In this document: one piece after another, positions 26,603-35,631 of the stretch
Layout of the letters: each line of letters opens with the position of its first letter
Position numbering within the stretch: position 1 is the first letter of the stretch
NCBI GenBank assembly: GCA_043101845.1
Contig: JBICHN010000001.1
Coordinates: 100,680-164,679, forward strand
Reading direction: 5' to 3'
Length of the DNA: 64,000 bases
Origin: JBICHN01 sp043101845
Lineage (GTDB): Bacteria > Planctomycetota > Phycisphaerae > Phycisphaerales > UBA5793
Notes under the pieces: generated by a model
What the model saw: only the letters and a program-made list of their open reading frames with translations
What the model was told of the DNA's origin: nothing
The model's database searches: none
Translations under genes and position numbers: made by a program

Positions 26603-27252
26603 CCTGGACTCCGGTCCGACGCCGGCGATTCGTCGCGCGAGGGTTTCAATTTCGTTTTCTGAGGCTCGAGCCGGTCGCGCAGCGATCTGCGGGCCCGATG
26701 CACATGACTCATCGCGGTTCCTTCGGGAATGTCGAGGATCCGGGCGATCTCCGAGTACGGCAAATCTTCGATCGTTCGGAGAAGCAGACACGCCCGCGCC
26801 GTTTCGCTCATCTCATCGAGGGCTCCCATGAGCCGGTCGTCGAAGCTTCGCTGGTCCTCGGGCAGGTCGACCTCCTGCGTCAGCCGGATTCCACGCGGCG
26901 TCGACCACTCGGCGAGTGAATCGGATCGGCGCTCAGGCCGACGGCCGGATTCGCGTACCGCCTCGAATTGCTTGCGCTCCTTTCGCGCCATGTTCAATGC
27001 GACGAATCGAACCGTCTGCCCCATCCACGCGACGAAGCTCGACCCCGGCTGGAATCGATCGATCTTCTCGAGGCCGACGATCGCCGCCTCCTGAACGACA
27101 TCCTCCGCGAGCGTCCGGTCGCCTGTCACGCCCACCGCGATGAGCCACAGCGTGCGGAACGAGCCCCGCAGAGCGTCCGCGAACTCGTCCGGCGTCAGGG
27201 TGTCGGGCGTCCCGACTGGCTGGGTTGTCGCCGCGACTGAACGCTTCGCCAT
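26599..27252 (-). CDS. ECF-type RNA polymerase sigma factor
   Basis: A 217-residue ECF sigma factor. Region 2 is seen at about residues 27-95: RGSFRTLWLIAVGVTGDRTLAEDVVQEAAIVGLEKIDRFQPGSSFVAWMGQTVRFVALN, with the D-x-V-Q-E-A core that melts the -10 element. Region 4 spans about 145-200: LDEMSETARACLLLRTIEDLPYSEIARILDIPEGTAMSHVHRARRSLRDRL, the helix-turn-helix that reads the -35 element. Start at 27252 (MAKRSVAATT) has GGAAGGG upstream. It is translationally coupled to the membrane anti-sigma gene, so its activity is probably controlled by an envelope signal. Its regulon is unknown. Confidence 0.9.
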   Translation of the reverse strand: MAKRSVAATTQPVGTPDTLTPDEFADALRGSFRTLWLIAVGVTGDRTLAEDVVQEAAIVGLEKIDRFQPGSSFVAWMGQTVRFVALNMARKERKQFEAVRESGRRPERRSDSLAEWSTPRGIRLTQEVDLPEDQRSFDDRLMGALDEMSETARACLLLRTIEDLPYSEIARILDIPEGTAMSHVHRARRSLRDRLEPQKTKLKPSRDESPASDRSPG

Positions 27253-27344
27253 GCGAGCCCTTCCGCCGGTACATGTCGCCGGGGACTCAAGTCCTTGCAG
27301 ACGAGTGACCTTCTCGAGTGTTTCGGGGCATTGACGGCGCCGCT

Positions 27345-28163
27345 TCAGGACTCGTCGTGGAATGACACCTGATACCGGGGCGTGTACCGATCGAACGGAT
27401 CGATCTCGATCGTTCCCGCGTGGCCGTCGAAGTAGAGCAGCGAATGCCAGTTCACGCGACCGTGGTGGGGCACGGAATTCGTGCGCCGGAGCCACAGCGC
27501 CCACTCCGCCGAATCATCGAGTATCGGCGAGAATTGCGACGGCTGTCGGAGCCGCATGACGCGAAGCATGGCGACCGCATGATCGAGCTTCCCCGCGTAC
27601 GCGGGCTCATCCTGCCACATGACATTGAACGAGTAACTCGTTCCGGCCGCGTCATAGTTGCTCATCGTGTACCGTGCCGTGGCGCTCCAGAAGTCCTCCT
27701 GGTAGTTGAACTCCCGGTCCGCCGGGCAATGGAACACCGGAAGGTCGATTCGATCGAGCTCCGGATCGTCCGATTCGGAGCCGCCGAGCACGGCGCCGGG
27801 GTGCACATAGGCGTTCAGCGGCCGCTCGAACGGTTTCGAGTCGCCGTAGATGCCTCCGCGCAAACGACTGTCAGGGTGCGGCATCCGGCCGCCAAAGGTG
27901 TAGCCGCGAAAGGACGAGCCCCAGACCGGCTTGCCGATCGGCATGCCTTGTGGATCGTCGCCGAGATAGAGCTCGAGTCCCGTTCCGATCTGCCGCAGAT
28001 TGCTCAGACAGCCCCCGAGCCGCGCCGCCTGACGGGCCCGCGCAAGCGCCGGAAGCAGGAGCGCGAGGAGCAGCGCCACGATCGAAATGACGACGAGCAG
28101 TTCGATGAGCGTGAAACCGCGCCGTCGCAGCGGTTCCGGCGATGGTGATCGATCTTGAGTCAT
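27345..28163 (-). CDS. Type II secretion/type IV pilin-like pseudopilin
   Basis: A 272-residue protein with a prepilin leader: basic segment ending RRRG, then FTLIELLVVISIVALLLALLLPALARAR, where prepilin peptidase cuts after Gly and methylates Phe; Glu5 of the mature protein is present. The body (GLELYLGDDPQGMPIG, VFHCPADREFNYQED, PHHGRVNWHSLLYFDGHAGTIE) resembles the H-x-x-x-x-x-x-x-x-DG pilin-like proteins abundant in planctomycetes, which are often expanded to dozens of copies. Start at 28163 has GGGGAGG five bases upstream. It lies just upstream of the sigma/anti-sigma pair on the same strand, 92 bases away. Confidence 0.85.
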   Translation of the reverse strand: MTQDRSPSPEPLRRRGFTLIELLVVISIVALLLALLLPALARARQAARLGGCLSNLRQIGTGLELYLGDDPQGMPIGKPVWGSSFRGYTFGGRMPHPDSRLRGGIYGDSKPFERPLNAYVHPGAVLGGSESDDPELDRIDLPVFHCPADREFNYQEDFWSATARYTMSNYDAAGTSYSFNVMWQDEPAYAGKLDHAVAMLRVMRLRQPSQFSPILDDSAEWALWLRRTNSVPHHGRVNWHSLLYFDGHAGTIEIDPFDRYTPRYQVSFHDES

Positions 28164-28294
28164 TCGCGCCTCCCCGAGCTGTCGAGGCCTCGCCTTCATT
28201 CTAATCGGTATGACGAAAAACGATAGTCCGGACTCGAAGAAGCGATCCGGCTCTCTAGGCGGCGACGGCCGCCGGCGCGGGTATCATCGGCCCC

Positions 28295-29236
28295 ATGCCC
28301 GCCGTCTCGACTCCAGCCACGCCGAATCTCAACGAGTCGCCGTGGCGCGTTCTCACCCGTGATATCAAGCTGAGCCACAGCGTCTTCGCCCTGCCATTCG
28401 CCGTGCTCGCGGCCTTCATGGCCCGCCCCCTCGAATCGTCCGCCACACGGTTCAGTGTTCAACTCGGACTCATCGTGATCTGCATGGTCACCGCGCGGAC
28501 GGCGGCGATGATCGCGAACCGGCTCATCGATCGCGACATCGACGCGCGAAACCCTCGTACCGCCGGACGCGCCCTCCCGAGCCGGCGTGTGCGCGTGAAG
28601 GACGCGGTCGGCGTCGGGCTGCTCTCGGCGGGCGCGTTCATCGCGACCTGCGCGGTCTTCGGGTTCGCGTTCGACAACTGGTGGCCGTTCCTCCTGTCGG
28701 CGCCCGTTCTCATCTGGATCAGCGCGTACCCGTGGCTCAAGCGGTTCACCGTCCTCTGTCACCTGTATCTGGGCGCTTCGCTCGCGATCTCGCCGCTCGC
28801 GGCGGCGATCGCGGTCGACCCGTCGGCGCTGAGCGCTCAGCCCTCGCTCTGGCTGCTCAGCCTGAATGTCATCTGCTGGGTCGCGGGGTTCGACATCATC
28901 TATGCGCTGCAGGACCTCGAGATCGATCGAACGCAGGGGCTCTACAGCATGCCGGGGCGATTCGGCGCCCGGCGGGCGCTGTGGATCAGTCGGCTGCTCC
29001 ACTTCGTGAGCGCCGCCGCGCTCGTCGCGATCGGGTGGACGGATCCACGATTCGCGATCTGGTTCGCCCTCGCCGTTGGAGTCGTGGTCGTCCTCCTCGT
29101 CGTTGAGCACGCGCTCGTCGCGGGGGGCGCGACGGCTCGTGTGCAGATCGCGTTCTTCACGATGAACGGTCTCGTGAGCGTGCTCGTCGGCGTCGTCGGG
29201 ATCGCCTCCGTCGTCGCGTCGTGGAACACCGGCTGA
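28295..29236 (+). CDS. UbiA-family prenyltransferase (UbiA/MqnP-like)
   Basis: A 313-residue integral membrane prenyltransferase with about nine helices. The two Asp-rich motifs are clear: NRLIDRDIDARNPRTAGR, and DLEIDRTQGLYSMPGRFG in the second half, matching the 4-hydroxybenzoate/1,4-dihydroxy-6-naphthoate prenyltransferase group. It would attach a polyprenyl chain to an aromatic ring for a quinone. The choice between the ubiquinone (UbiA) and futalosine-menaquinone (MqnP) paths cannot be made from this window; planctomycetes commonly make menaquinone, so MqnP is the better guess. TATCAT lies seven bases before the ATG and no ribosome site is seen. Confidence 0.85.
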   Translation: MPAVSTPATPNLNESPWRVLTRDIKLSHSVFALPFAVLAAFMARPLESSATRFSVQLGLIVICMVTARTAAMIANRLIDRDIDARNPRTAGRALPSRRVRVKDAVGVGLLSAGAFIATCAVFGFAFDNWWPFLLSAPVLIWISAYPWLKRFTVLCHLYLGASLAISPLAAAIAVDPSALSAQPSLWLLSLNVICWVAGFDIIYALQDLEIDRTQGLYSMPGRFGARRALWISRLLHFVSAAALVAIGWTDPRFAIWFALAVGVVVVLLVVEHALVAGGATARVQIAFFTMNGLVSVLVGVVGIASVVASWNTG

Positions 29237-29273
29237 CTTTGCGCCAGACGGGTCCACGCTACACTGATCCGGC

Positions 29274-30635
29274 ATGCCATCGTTCTCCATCATCCCCGAC
29301 TTCATCCGTCGCATGCTGACGACGCCGATCGAGGAACTCACGCGCTGGCAGTATGCGCTTCGATTCTTCATGGAGATGTGTCGTCACGGCGCCCGCCAGC
29401 TCCGCGAAGACCGCGCCGGACAGATGGCCGCGGCGCTGTCGTTCCAGACGCTCTTCGGCCTCGTGCCGATGACGATCATCGTCGTGCTCGTCTTTCGAAC
29501 GATCTCCGGCGTGCGGCGGCTGCAGGAATTCATCGAACAACTCATGACCGCGGTCGGACTCGATCAGGTCCGCGTGCCCGCCGACGAAGGTGAAGAGCAG
29601 TCGCTCGCCCAATGGCTCCAGGCCATCGTGACGCAGGTCGACGAGAAGATCAGCGGGCCGTCGGTCGGCATCATCGGTGGACTCTTCCTGGTCTGGGCCG
29701 GCATCGGTCTGCTCACGACAATCGAGCGATGTTTCAACACGATCACCGATGCGCCGCAGAGTCGGTCGATCCAGCGTCGCGTCCCGCTCTACTTCACCAC
29801 GATCACCGCCGGTCCCCTGCTCGTCTACCTCAGTTTCTTTCTCAGCGCAAAGGTCAATCTCGGTGAATGGAACGGCGTCGTGCAGACCGTCGGAACCTCT
29901 ATGGGCTCCTTCGGCGCCGCGTGGCTCTTCCTCTTCGGCATTTACATGATCGTGCCAAACACCCGGGTCAACGCGGCCTCGGCCGCGTTCGGCGCGCTCG
30001 TCGCGACCATTCTCTGGACGATCGAGAAGAAGCTTTTCGGCCTCTACATCGATGTCTCGTTCGAGCGGGGCCGGGCATTCTCCATTCTCTACGGCGTGCT
30101 CGGGCTCGTTCCGGTCTTCATGATCTGGATTTACCTGATGTGGCTCATCATTCTCTTCGGTCTCGAGATTGGCCGCATCATGCAGATCGTCGGCAACCGG
30201 CTCGATGGAGATATTCCCGAGCGGCCGCATTTGCCATCGGTGGTCGATCCGGTCGTCATCATCCCGATCATGCGGGTCATCGGCGAGAGCTTCGAATCGG
30301 GCGCGAGCCTCGATCTCACTTCGATCGCGGAGCGGGCCTGCGTCAACGAACGGGTAGCCGAGTCACTCGTCGCGGAGCTCGTCAAAGCCGGGCTCGTACA
30401 CCGCGTAAGCGCCGACGCGGGCCCCCGCTACGCCCTCGCTCGACCGCCTCAGCAGATCACGACCGCGTCGATGCTCGAGACGGCGCTCCGTCTCGCCGGC
30501 ATCGATTGCGAGCCGGCCGAGCGGACCCCGGGCTGGGTCTGGGCCGATCGACTCCGAAACGCGCAGATCGAGGTCGCGGGCCAGCGCACGCTCGCCGAAC
30601 TGCTCGACTCACACCATTCAGACGGCACGGCGTAG
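29274..30635 (+). CDS. YihY/BrkB-family inner-membrane protein with winged-helix tail
   Basis: A 453-residue protein of the YihY/virulence factor BrkB family (formerly misnamed RNase BN). Residues about 35-300 hold the family core: AGQMAAALSFQTLFGLVPMTIIVVLVF, GGLFLVWAGIGLLTTIERCFNTI, RRVPLYFTTITAGPLLVYLSFFL, FLFGIYMIVPNTRVNAASAAFGALVATILW and FSILYGVLGLVPVFMIWIYLMWLIILFGLEIG, giving six membrane helices. A cytoplasmic tail of about 140 residues (SIAERACVNERVAESLVAELVKAGLVHRV) looks like a winged helix. Function is not established; transport has been suggested for the family. TACACT lies eight bases before the ATG with no ribosome site, another possible leaderless start. Confidence 0.88.
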   Translation: MPSFSIIPDFIRRMLTTPIEELTRWQYALRFFMEMCRHGARQLREDRAGQMAAALSFQTLFGLVPMTIIVVLVFRTISGVRRLQEFIEQLMTAVGLDQVRVPADEGEEQSLAQWLQAIVTQVDEKISGPSVGIIGGLFLVWAGIGLLTTIERCFNTITDAPQSRSIQRRVPLYFTTITAGPLLVYLSFFLSAKVNLGEWNGVVQTVGTSMGSFGAAWLFLFGIYMIVPNTRVNAASAAFGALVATILWTIEKKLFGLYIDVSFERGRAFSILYGVLGLVPVFMIWIYLMWLIILFGLEIGRIMQIVGNRLDGDIPERPHLPSVVDPVVIIPIMRVIGESFESGASLDLTSIAERACVNERVAESLVAELVKAGLVHRVSADAGPRYALARPPQQITTASMLETALRLAGIDCEPAERTPGWVWADRLRNAQIEVAGQRTLAELLDSHHSDGTA

Positions 30636-30668
30636 GCGCTTCGATTGCGTGAGGGTCCGACGGCGGAA

Positions 30669-30698
30669 TTGACCCGTCAGGCCGTCTGAGCGTACTGT
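30669..30698 (+). promoter_or_regulatory. Sigma-70 type promoter of the structured RNA before nusA
   Basis: TTGACC (30669-30674) and TACTGT (30693-30698) are spaced by 18 bases. Predicted start of transcription is about 30705. The -35 matches 5 of 6 consensus positions. Confidence 0.6.
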
Positions 30699-30704
30699 TA
30701 CCGG

Positions 30705-30953
30705 AATGGACCAAGGTAACGCGGCGCCATCGGGCGTCGACTTGTGGGGTTCCACATGATGTCGTTGCTGATTGGGAAACTGAATCGAGATGCGTGAATT
30801 CCTCCTGACCAATGAGGAACATGCGTCTCGTATGGACCGGGAGAAGGGGCTCGCCATGACCTGAGGCTACGCCACAGGTTGTGTGTTCAGCGGCCGGGTG
30901 GCCGGTGAACGAGCGAGCCACTGGCACGAGCTTTCGTGCCTGTGGCTTTTTTG
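30705..30953 (+). ncRNA. Candidate structured RNA of about 250 nt upstream of nusA
   Basis: This 400-base gap before nusA has no open frame that looks coding, but it has a promoter, several strong hairpins and a terminator. Stems: 30722-30728 with 30733-30739 (one G-T pair, loop ATCG); 30743-30747 with 30752-30756; a long one, 30786-30796 paired with 30820-30830 (11 bp) stacked through a two-base bulge on 30799-30804 with 30814-30819 (6 bp, loop CTGACCAAT); about 30887-30910 (one mismatch); then the terminator. It does not show the SRP GGAA/AGCAG core, the tmRNA tag or tRNA-like ends, the RNase P core, or the 6S single-bubble layout. It may be an independent small RNA or a nusA leader/attenuator. 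Confidence 0.55.
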
Positions 30954-30956
30954 TTT
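30917..30956 (+). terminator. Strong Rho-independent terminator or attenuator before nusA
   Basis: Arms 30917-30929 and 30934-30946 pair over 13 positions with one T-T mismatch, loop GCTT, followed by TTTTTTGTTT. It ends 81 bases before the nusA ATG. As no promoter was clearly seen between it and nusA, it may regulate nusA by attenuation. Confidence 0.85.
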
Positions 30957-31037
30957 CCGGAGCGTCGTGGGACGCGGGATGACAACCAGGTAACTCGGCA
31001 ACTGAATAGAGCGAACACGCTCGAGCAAGGACCGAAC

Positions 31038-32645
31038 ATGAATCAGGAAACGCTTCGCATCATCGACTCGATCGCCCGCGATCGCAACATTGACAAGGAA
31101 GCGCTGTTTCGAGACATCGAAGCGGCGATGGTGTCTGCGGCGCGCAAGCACTTCGGGTCGCTCGACACCGAGGAATTCCGCTGCGAGATGGATCGCCTGA
31201 GCGGAGAGATCCGGCTCTGGCGGATCGAGCCACCCGAGGCGTACGACGAAGAGACCGGCGAGCCGATCGGCGGCGGCGCCGAAGAGGAGATTCCTCTCGC
31301 GCAGCTCGGTCGCATTCCCGCCCAGACCGCGAAGCAGGTCATGATCCAGCGGTTCCGCGAGGACGAGCGGGCGTCGCTTTACGAAGAGTTCTCGAAGCGA
31401 ATGGGTGAACTCGCGACCGGCATCGCCCAGCGGTACGAGGGTGGCGCGCTCATCGTCCAGATCGACCGGGCCGAGGGCTTCATGCCCCGCTCCGAGCAGA
31501 TTCCGGGCGAGCAGTTTCAGCCGGGCGACCGCGTCCGCTGTCTCATTCTCGATGTGCGTGATCTCGGCAACCAGGTCAAGATCGTGCTCAGTCGCGGAAA
31601 CCCCGACTTCATTCGTCGCCTCTTCGAAGTCGAGGTGCCCGAAGTCGCGGAGCGCATCATCGAAATCAAGGCGATGGCCCGCGAGCCTGGGTTCCGCACG
31701 AAGCTCGCCGTGTCGTCGATCGACTCGAAGGTCGACGCCGTCGGCGCCTGCGTCGGCGTGCGCGGCAGCCGCATCCGAAACATCGTCGACGAACTCGCGG
31801 GCGAGAAGATCGACATCGTCCGCTGGAACGAGTCGAGCCAGATCCTCATTCAGAACGCGCTCAAGCCGGCGGAGGTGACCGATGTGTCGCTCTGCTTCGA
31901 GCTTGGTCGCGCCACCGTCGTCGTCGAAGAAGACCAGCTCAGTCTGGCGATCGGCAAGCGGGGCCAGAATGTGCGCCTCGCGGCGCGGCTGACCGGCTGG
32001 GACATCGACATCCTCACGCCGGAGGAGTACTCGCGCGGCATCGAGATCCTCGTCGAAACGATGAAGGGTGTCGAAGGCGTGACCGAGGAGACGCTCGACA
32101 AGCTCGGCGCGCTCGGCATGATCAGTGTCTTCGATGTCGAGGAAGTCGGCCCCGAGGTGCTCATCGAGGAACTCGAGATCGACGCCGACACCGCGGAGCG
32201 CATGGTCGAGATCGCGGCGGTGAAGGCGAAGACCGTCGCCGAAGAGCAGCAGCGCGAGAAGGAAGAGGAAGAGCAGCGTCGGGCCCAGGAGGCGAAACTC
32301 GCCGAGAGCCTCCTCGGCGGCGCCGGGGGCGACGAGGGATCGAGCGACGCGTCGTCCGCGTCCTCACCCGAAGCCGAAGCCGCCGCGGCGGCCATCCTCG
32401 GCGGCGGCGAAGCGCCGGCGCCGAGTGGCGGCGACGAAACCGCGACCGCGTCGACGGAACCAAAGGACGCCGACGACGATGAGGAGAGCTCGGAGGAAGA
32501 CACCCCCACCGTGGCGGCCGATTCAGAGCCGGACGAAGAGACGGAGGACGAATCCGAAGCCGAGGTGCGCATCGCGCCGACCACGACGGGTGAGGCGGCC
32601 TCCGCCGCGTCCGGCGACGAATCAACTTCAACCGGCGCCTCGTAA
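31038..32645 (+). CDS. nusA: Transcription termination/antitermination protein NusA
   Basis: NusA binds RNA polymerase and nascent RNA, promotes pausing and intrinsic termination, and takes part in antitermination on rRNA operons. The 535-residue product shows an N-terminal polymerase-binding domain (RIIDSIARDRNIDKEALFRDIEAAMVSAARKHFG), an S1 domain near 135-200 (IVQIDRAEGFMPRSEQIPGEQFQPGDRV), KH domains (VGACVGVRGSRIRNIVDELAGEKIDIV; VVVEEDQLSLAIGKRGQNVRLAARLTGWDIDI) and, near residues 350-400, a helix-hairpin segment. The last 110 residues are an acidic, low-complexity tail. Start at 31038 has AAGGA upstream. The gene order nusA-infB-rbfA is the usual one, but rimP, normally just before nusA, is replaced by a structured RNA. 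Confidence 0.95.
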   Translation: MNQETLRIIDSIARDRNIDKEALFRDIEAAMVSAARKHFGSLDTEEFRCEMDRLSGEIRLWRIEPPEAYDEETGEPIGGGAEEEIPLAQLGRIPAQTAKQVMIQRFREDERASLYEEFSKRMGELATGIAQRYEGGALIVQIDRAEGFMPRSEQIPGEQFQPGDRVRCLILDVRDLGNQVKIVLSRGNPDFIRRLFEVEVPEVAERIIEIKAMAREPGFRTKLAVSSIDSKVDAVGACVGVRGSRIRNIVDELAGEKIDIVRWNESSQILIQNALKPAEVTDVSLCFELGRATVVVEEDQLSLAIGKRGQNVRLAARLTGWDIDILTPEEYSRGIEILVETMKGVEGVTEETLDKLGALGMISVFDVEEVGPEVLIEELEIDADTAERMVEIAAVKAKTVAEEQQREKEEEEQRRAQEAKLAESLLGGAGGDEGSSDASSASSPEAEAAAAAILGGGEAPAPSGGDETATASTEPKDADDDEESSEEDTPTVAADSEPDEETEDESEAEVRIAPTTTGEAASAASGDESTSTGAS

Positions 32646-32734
32646 GGCGTCGGAATGAGCGCCCGGACCGGGCGCATCGAGACTGGTCGAGACGACACGA
32701 GACGAGATCGAAATCCTGCAGCGAGGATGAAGCA

Positions 32735-35620
32735 TTGGCGAAACGAGTGTTCGAAGTTGCGAGAGAGTTGGGCGTCAAGTCCAAGGAAGTGCTCGAGCGG
32801 TGTAAAGCCGAGGGCGTCCCGGGGATGGACAACCACATGAGCGCGGTATCCGTCGGGCTCGAGGAATCGATTCGCAACTGGTTCGCCGACAACGGCGCCT
32901 CCGCGCAGGAAGAGTCCGCCGTCGCGACGGCGACCGAAGAGGAACCGGCGGACGAGCCGACGACGAAGCCGAAGCCGTCGGAGGTCACGAAGAAGAAGGC
33001 CAAGGCGACCAAGAAGAAGGCCGCGAAGAAGAAGGTCTCGAAGCGTCCGGCGAAGAAGGTGAAGAAGGCCGAGCCGCGCGTGGCGCCGACGCCGCCGACG
33101 CGACCCGCCCGGGCCGCCTCGACCGAGACTGATGAACGCGGCGTCGTTCCGTCGACGACGGAACGCACGACACTCGAGGAGACGCCGGCGCCGACGGAGC
33201 CGGTTGAAACGACGCCGGCCATCGCCGCCGAGGCCGAGCCCGTGGCTCCCGCGGCCGAGGCGCCGACGACCCCCGCCGCGGAAGTCGGCGAGCCGGTCGC
33301 CGAAGCGCCCGACGCGACCGCCGAAGGCGCCGCCCCCTCGCGTGCGGCCGCGGTGCCGAATGTGCCGAAGCGGCCCGACGAGGTGCAGCCCGCCGGTCCG
33401 CAACTCGGCGAGGTGCAGAAGGAAGCGAAACTGAGCGGCCCGAAGGTCGTTCGTGTCGAAGAGCCCGAAGTCATCCATCCCCCGCGCCCGCGCGGCGGTC
33501 GCCAGGGTGGCGGCGGCCCGGGGCCCGGCGGACGCGGCGCGGCGCCGCCCATGCCCTCCGAGCCAGTGCAGCGCGGCGGTGGCGGCGGCGGAGGTGGCGG
33601 CGGATTCTCGCGACGCAACACACGCCGCAAGACGAGTGGTCGCAGCGGCCAGTCCGGACGCTTCAGCCAGGGACAGGGCCAGGGTGGATCCGGCGCCCGC
33701 AGCCGCAACTGGGGTCGCCAGGATCTCATCGAACGCGAGCAGCGACTCCGGGGCGCCCACGGGTTCATCAAGACCATCCGTCGCGACGCCAGCAAGCGGC
33801 AGCACACGGGCAGCCGCGCGAAGACGGCGAAGGAGATTGGCGGCCCCGTCAAAGTGCAGGAGCCGATCACGATCAAGGACCTCTCCTCGGCGACTGGTGT
33901 TCGCGCCGCCGACATCGTCAAGAAGCTCTTCACGACGAAGGGCGTCATGACGAACATCAACGCGGGCCTCGACACCGAACTCGCGATGGAGATCATGCTC
34001 GACTGGGGCATCGAACTCGAGGTCGAAGAGCAGAAGTCCGCGCAGGACCTCGTCGCCGAATCGTTCCAGGAGCGCGAGTCGATCGACGAGCGGCGCCGAC
34101 CGCCCGTCGTCACGATCCTCGGTCATGTCGACCACGGTAAGACCTCGCTGCTCGACCGGATTCGCGATGCGGCCGTCGCCGAGGGTGAAGCGGGTGGAAT
34201 CACCCAGCACACCTCCGCCTTCCGCGTGAATGTCACGGCGGGCGAGAGCGACAAGACGATCGTCTTCCTCGACACGCCGGGTCACGAGGCGTTCACCTCG
34301 ATGCGCGCCCGCGGCGCCCGGGTGACGGACATCGTCGTGCTCGTCGTCGCGGCGGACGACGGCGTCATGCCTCAGACGATCGAATCGATCAACCACGCGA
34401 AGGCGGCCGGCGTGCCGATCATCGTCGCGCTCAACAAGATCGATAAGCCGGAAGCGACCGATTCGAATATCCAGCGCATCTTCGGCCAGCTCGCCGAGCA
34501 CGAGATCGCGCCGGCCGACTGGGGCGGCGACACCGAACTCGTCAAGGTCTCGGCGATCACCGGCGACGGCATTCAGGACCTGCTCGATGTCATCGACTAC
34601 CAGGCCGAGCTCATGGAGCTCACCTCGGACTTCGGCGGCGCGGCGCGCGGCGCCGTGATCGAGGCCAAGATGGTCGAGGGACGCGGGCCGGTCGCCAATG
34701 TGCTCATTCAGGACGGCCGCATCAAGGTCGGCGACTTCATCGTCGTCGGTCGGGCGTACGGTCGCGTCCGTGCGATGACCGACGATCGCGGCGAGCGGCT
34801 CGACGAGGCCGGTCCCGCGACCCCGCTCGAGATTTCGGGTCTGAGCGCCGTCCCCGACGCCGGCGACACGCTCTACATCGTCGACTCGCTCCGTATGGCC
34901 GAGGAGGCGGCGGAGCAGCGGCAGAACCTCGAGCGCGAGCGTGCCCTCGCCACGCCGAAGGTCACGCTCGACAGCGTGTTCTCGCAGATCAAGGAGTCCG
35001 AGCGGAAGGACCTCAATCTCGTCGTCAAGGCGGATGTGCAGGGATCCGTGGAGACGCTCCGCAAGTCCCTCGAGGAGATCTCGACCGACGAACTCAACAT
35101 CCGCGTGCTGCACGCGGCGGTGGGCGGCATCACGGAGAGCGATGTCATTCTCGCCGAGGCGTCGGGCGCCATCATCATCGGCTTCCATGTCATCGCGTCG
35201 TCGAAGGCGCGCGAACTCGCCGAACAGAAGAAGGTCGAGTTGCGCACCTATCAGGTGATCTACGAACTGCTCGACGATGTAAAGATGGCCGCCGAGGGTC
35301 TGCTCGAACCGGAGCTGCGCGAAGAGGTGCTCGGCCACGCCGAAGTGCGTCAGGTGTTCAAGGTTTCGAAGGTCGGCATGATCGCCGGGTGCTATGTCAC
35401 CGACGGCGTCATCGAGCGGAACGCGAAGATTCGCGTGACCCGCGACGACATCGTCATCGAGAACAACCGGGTCCTCGAACAACTCAAGCGCTTCAAGGAT
35501 GACGCGAAGGAAGTTCGCGCCGGACAGGAGTGCGGCATGAAGATCGAGGGCTACGACGACATCAAGGATGGTGACATCCTCGAGTGTTACAAGACGGTTG
35601 AAGTGAAGCGCCGGCTCTAA
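32735..35620 (+). CDS. infB: Translation initiation factor IF-2
   Basis: GTPase that places initiator tRNA on the 30S subunit and promotes subunit joining. The 961-residue protein has an N-terminal IF2_N module (KRVFEVARELGVKSKEVLERCKAEGV), a Lys-rich then Ala/Pro-rich linker with Gly-rich runs (about 60-330), and the G domain from about residue 450: GHVDHGKTSLLD, DTPGHEAF, NKID and a SAITGDG segment as G1, G3, G4 and G5. Domains II, III and IV follow to the end (LRVLHAAVGG-like, VGMIAGCYVTDGVIERNAKIRV, ECGMKIEGYDDIKDGD). The start is TTG at 32735 with GAGGA upstream; no ATG or GTG fits the conserved MAKRVFEVA beginning. Uncommon start codons often keep expression low or regulated. Confidence 0.96.
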   Translation: MAKRVFEVARELGVKSKEVLERCKAEGVPGMDNHMSAVSVGLEESIRNWFADNGASAQEESAVATATEEEPADEPTTKPKPSEVTKKKAKATKKKAAKKKVSKRPAKKVKKAEPRVAPTPPTRPARAASTETDERGVVPSTTERTTLEETPAPTEPVETTPAIAAEAEPVAPAAEAPTTPAAEVGEPVAEAPDATAEGAAPSRAAAVPNVPKRPDEVQPAGPQLGEVQKEAKLSGPKVVRVEEPEVIHPPRPRGGRQGGGGPGPGGRGAAPPMPSEPVQRGGGGGGGGGGFSRRNTRRKTSGRSGQSGRFSQGQGQGGSGARSRNWGRQDLIEREQRLRGAHGFIKTIRRDASKRQHTGSRAKTAKEIGGPVKVQEPITIKDLSSATGVRAADIVKKLFTTKGVMTNINAGLDTELAMEIMLDWGIELEVEEQKSAQDLVAESFQERESIDERRRPPVVTILGHVDHGKTSLLDRIRDAAVAEGEAGGITQHTSAFRVNVTAGESDKTIVFLDTPGHEAFTSMRARGARVTDIVVLVVAADDGVMPQTIESINHAKAAGVPIIVALNKIDKPEATDSNIQRIFGQLAEHEIAPADWGGDTELVKVSAITGDGIQDLLDVIDYQAELMELTSDFGGAARGAVIEAKMVEGRGPVANVLIQDGRIKVGDFIVVGRAYGRVRAMTDDRGERLDEAGPATPLEISGLSAVPDAGDTLYIVDSLRMAEEAAEQRQNLERERALATPKVTLDSVFSQIKESERKDLNLVVKADVQGSVETLRKSLEEISTDELNIRVLHAAVGGITESDVILAEASGAIIIGFHVIASSKARELAEQKKVELRTYQVIYELLDDVKMAAEGLLEPELREEVLGHAEVRQVFKVSKVGMIAGCYVTDGVIERNAKIRVTRDDIVIENNRVLEQLKRFKDDAKEVRAGQECGMKIEGYDDIKDGDILECYKTVEVKRRL

Positions 35621-35631
35621 TCCGGACCCCA

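Noticed and set aside
30705..30953. SRP RNA, tmRNA, RNase P RNA or 6S RNA before nusA
   Set aside because: The SRP GGAA tetraloop/AGCAG core, the tmRNA tag or tRNA-like ends, the RNase P conserved core and the 6S single-bubble layout were not seen.
32161..32645. Acidic tail of NusA as a separate gene
   Set aside because: It is in frame with NusA, has no start with a ribosome site, and such low-complexity tails are common in this lineage.
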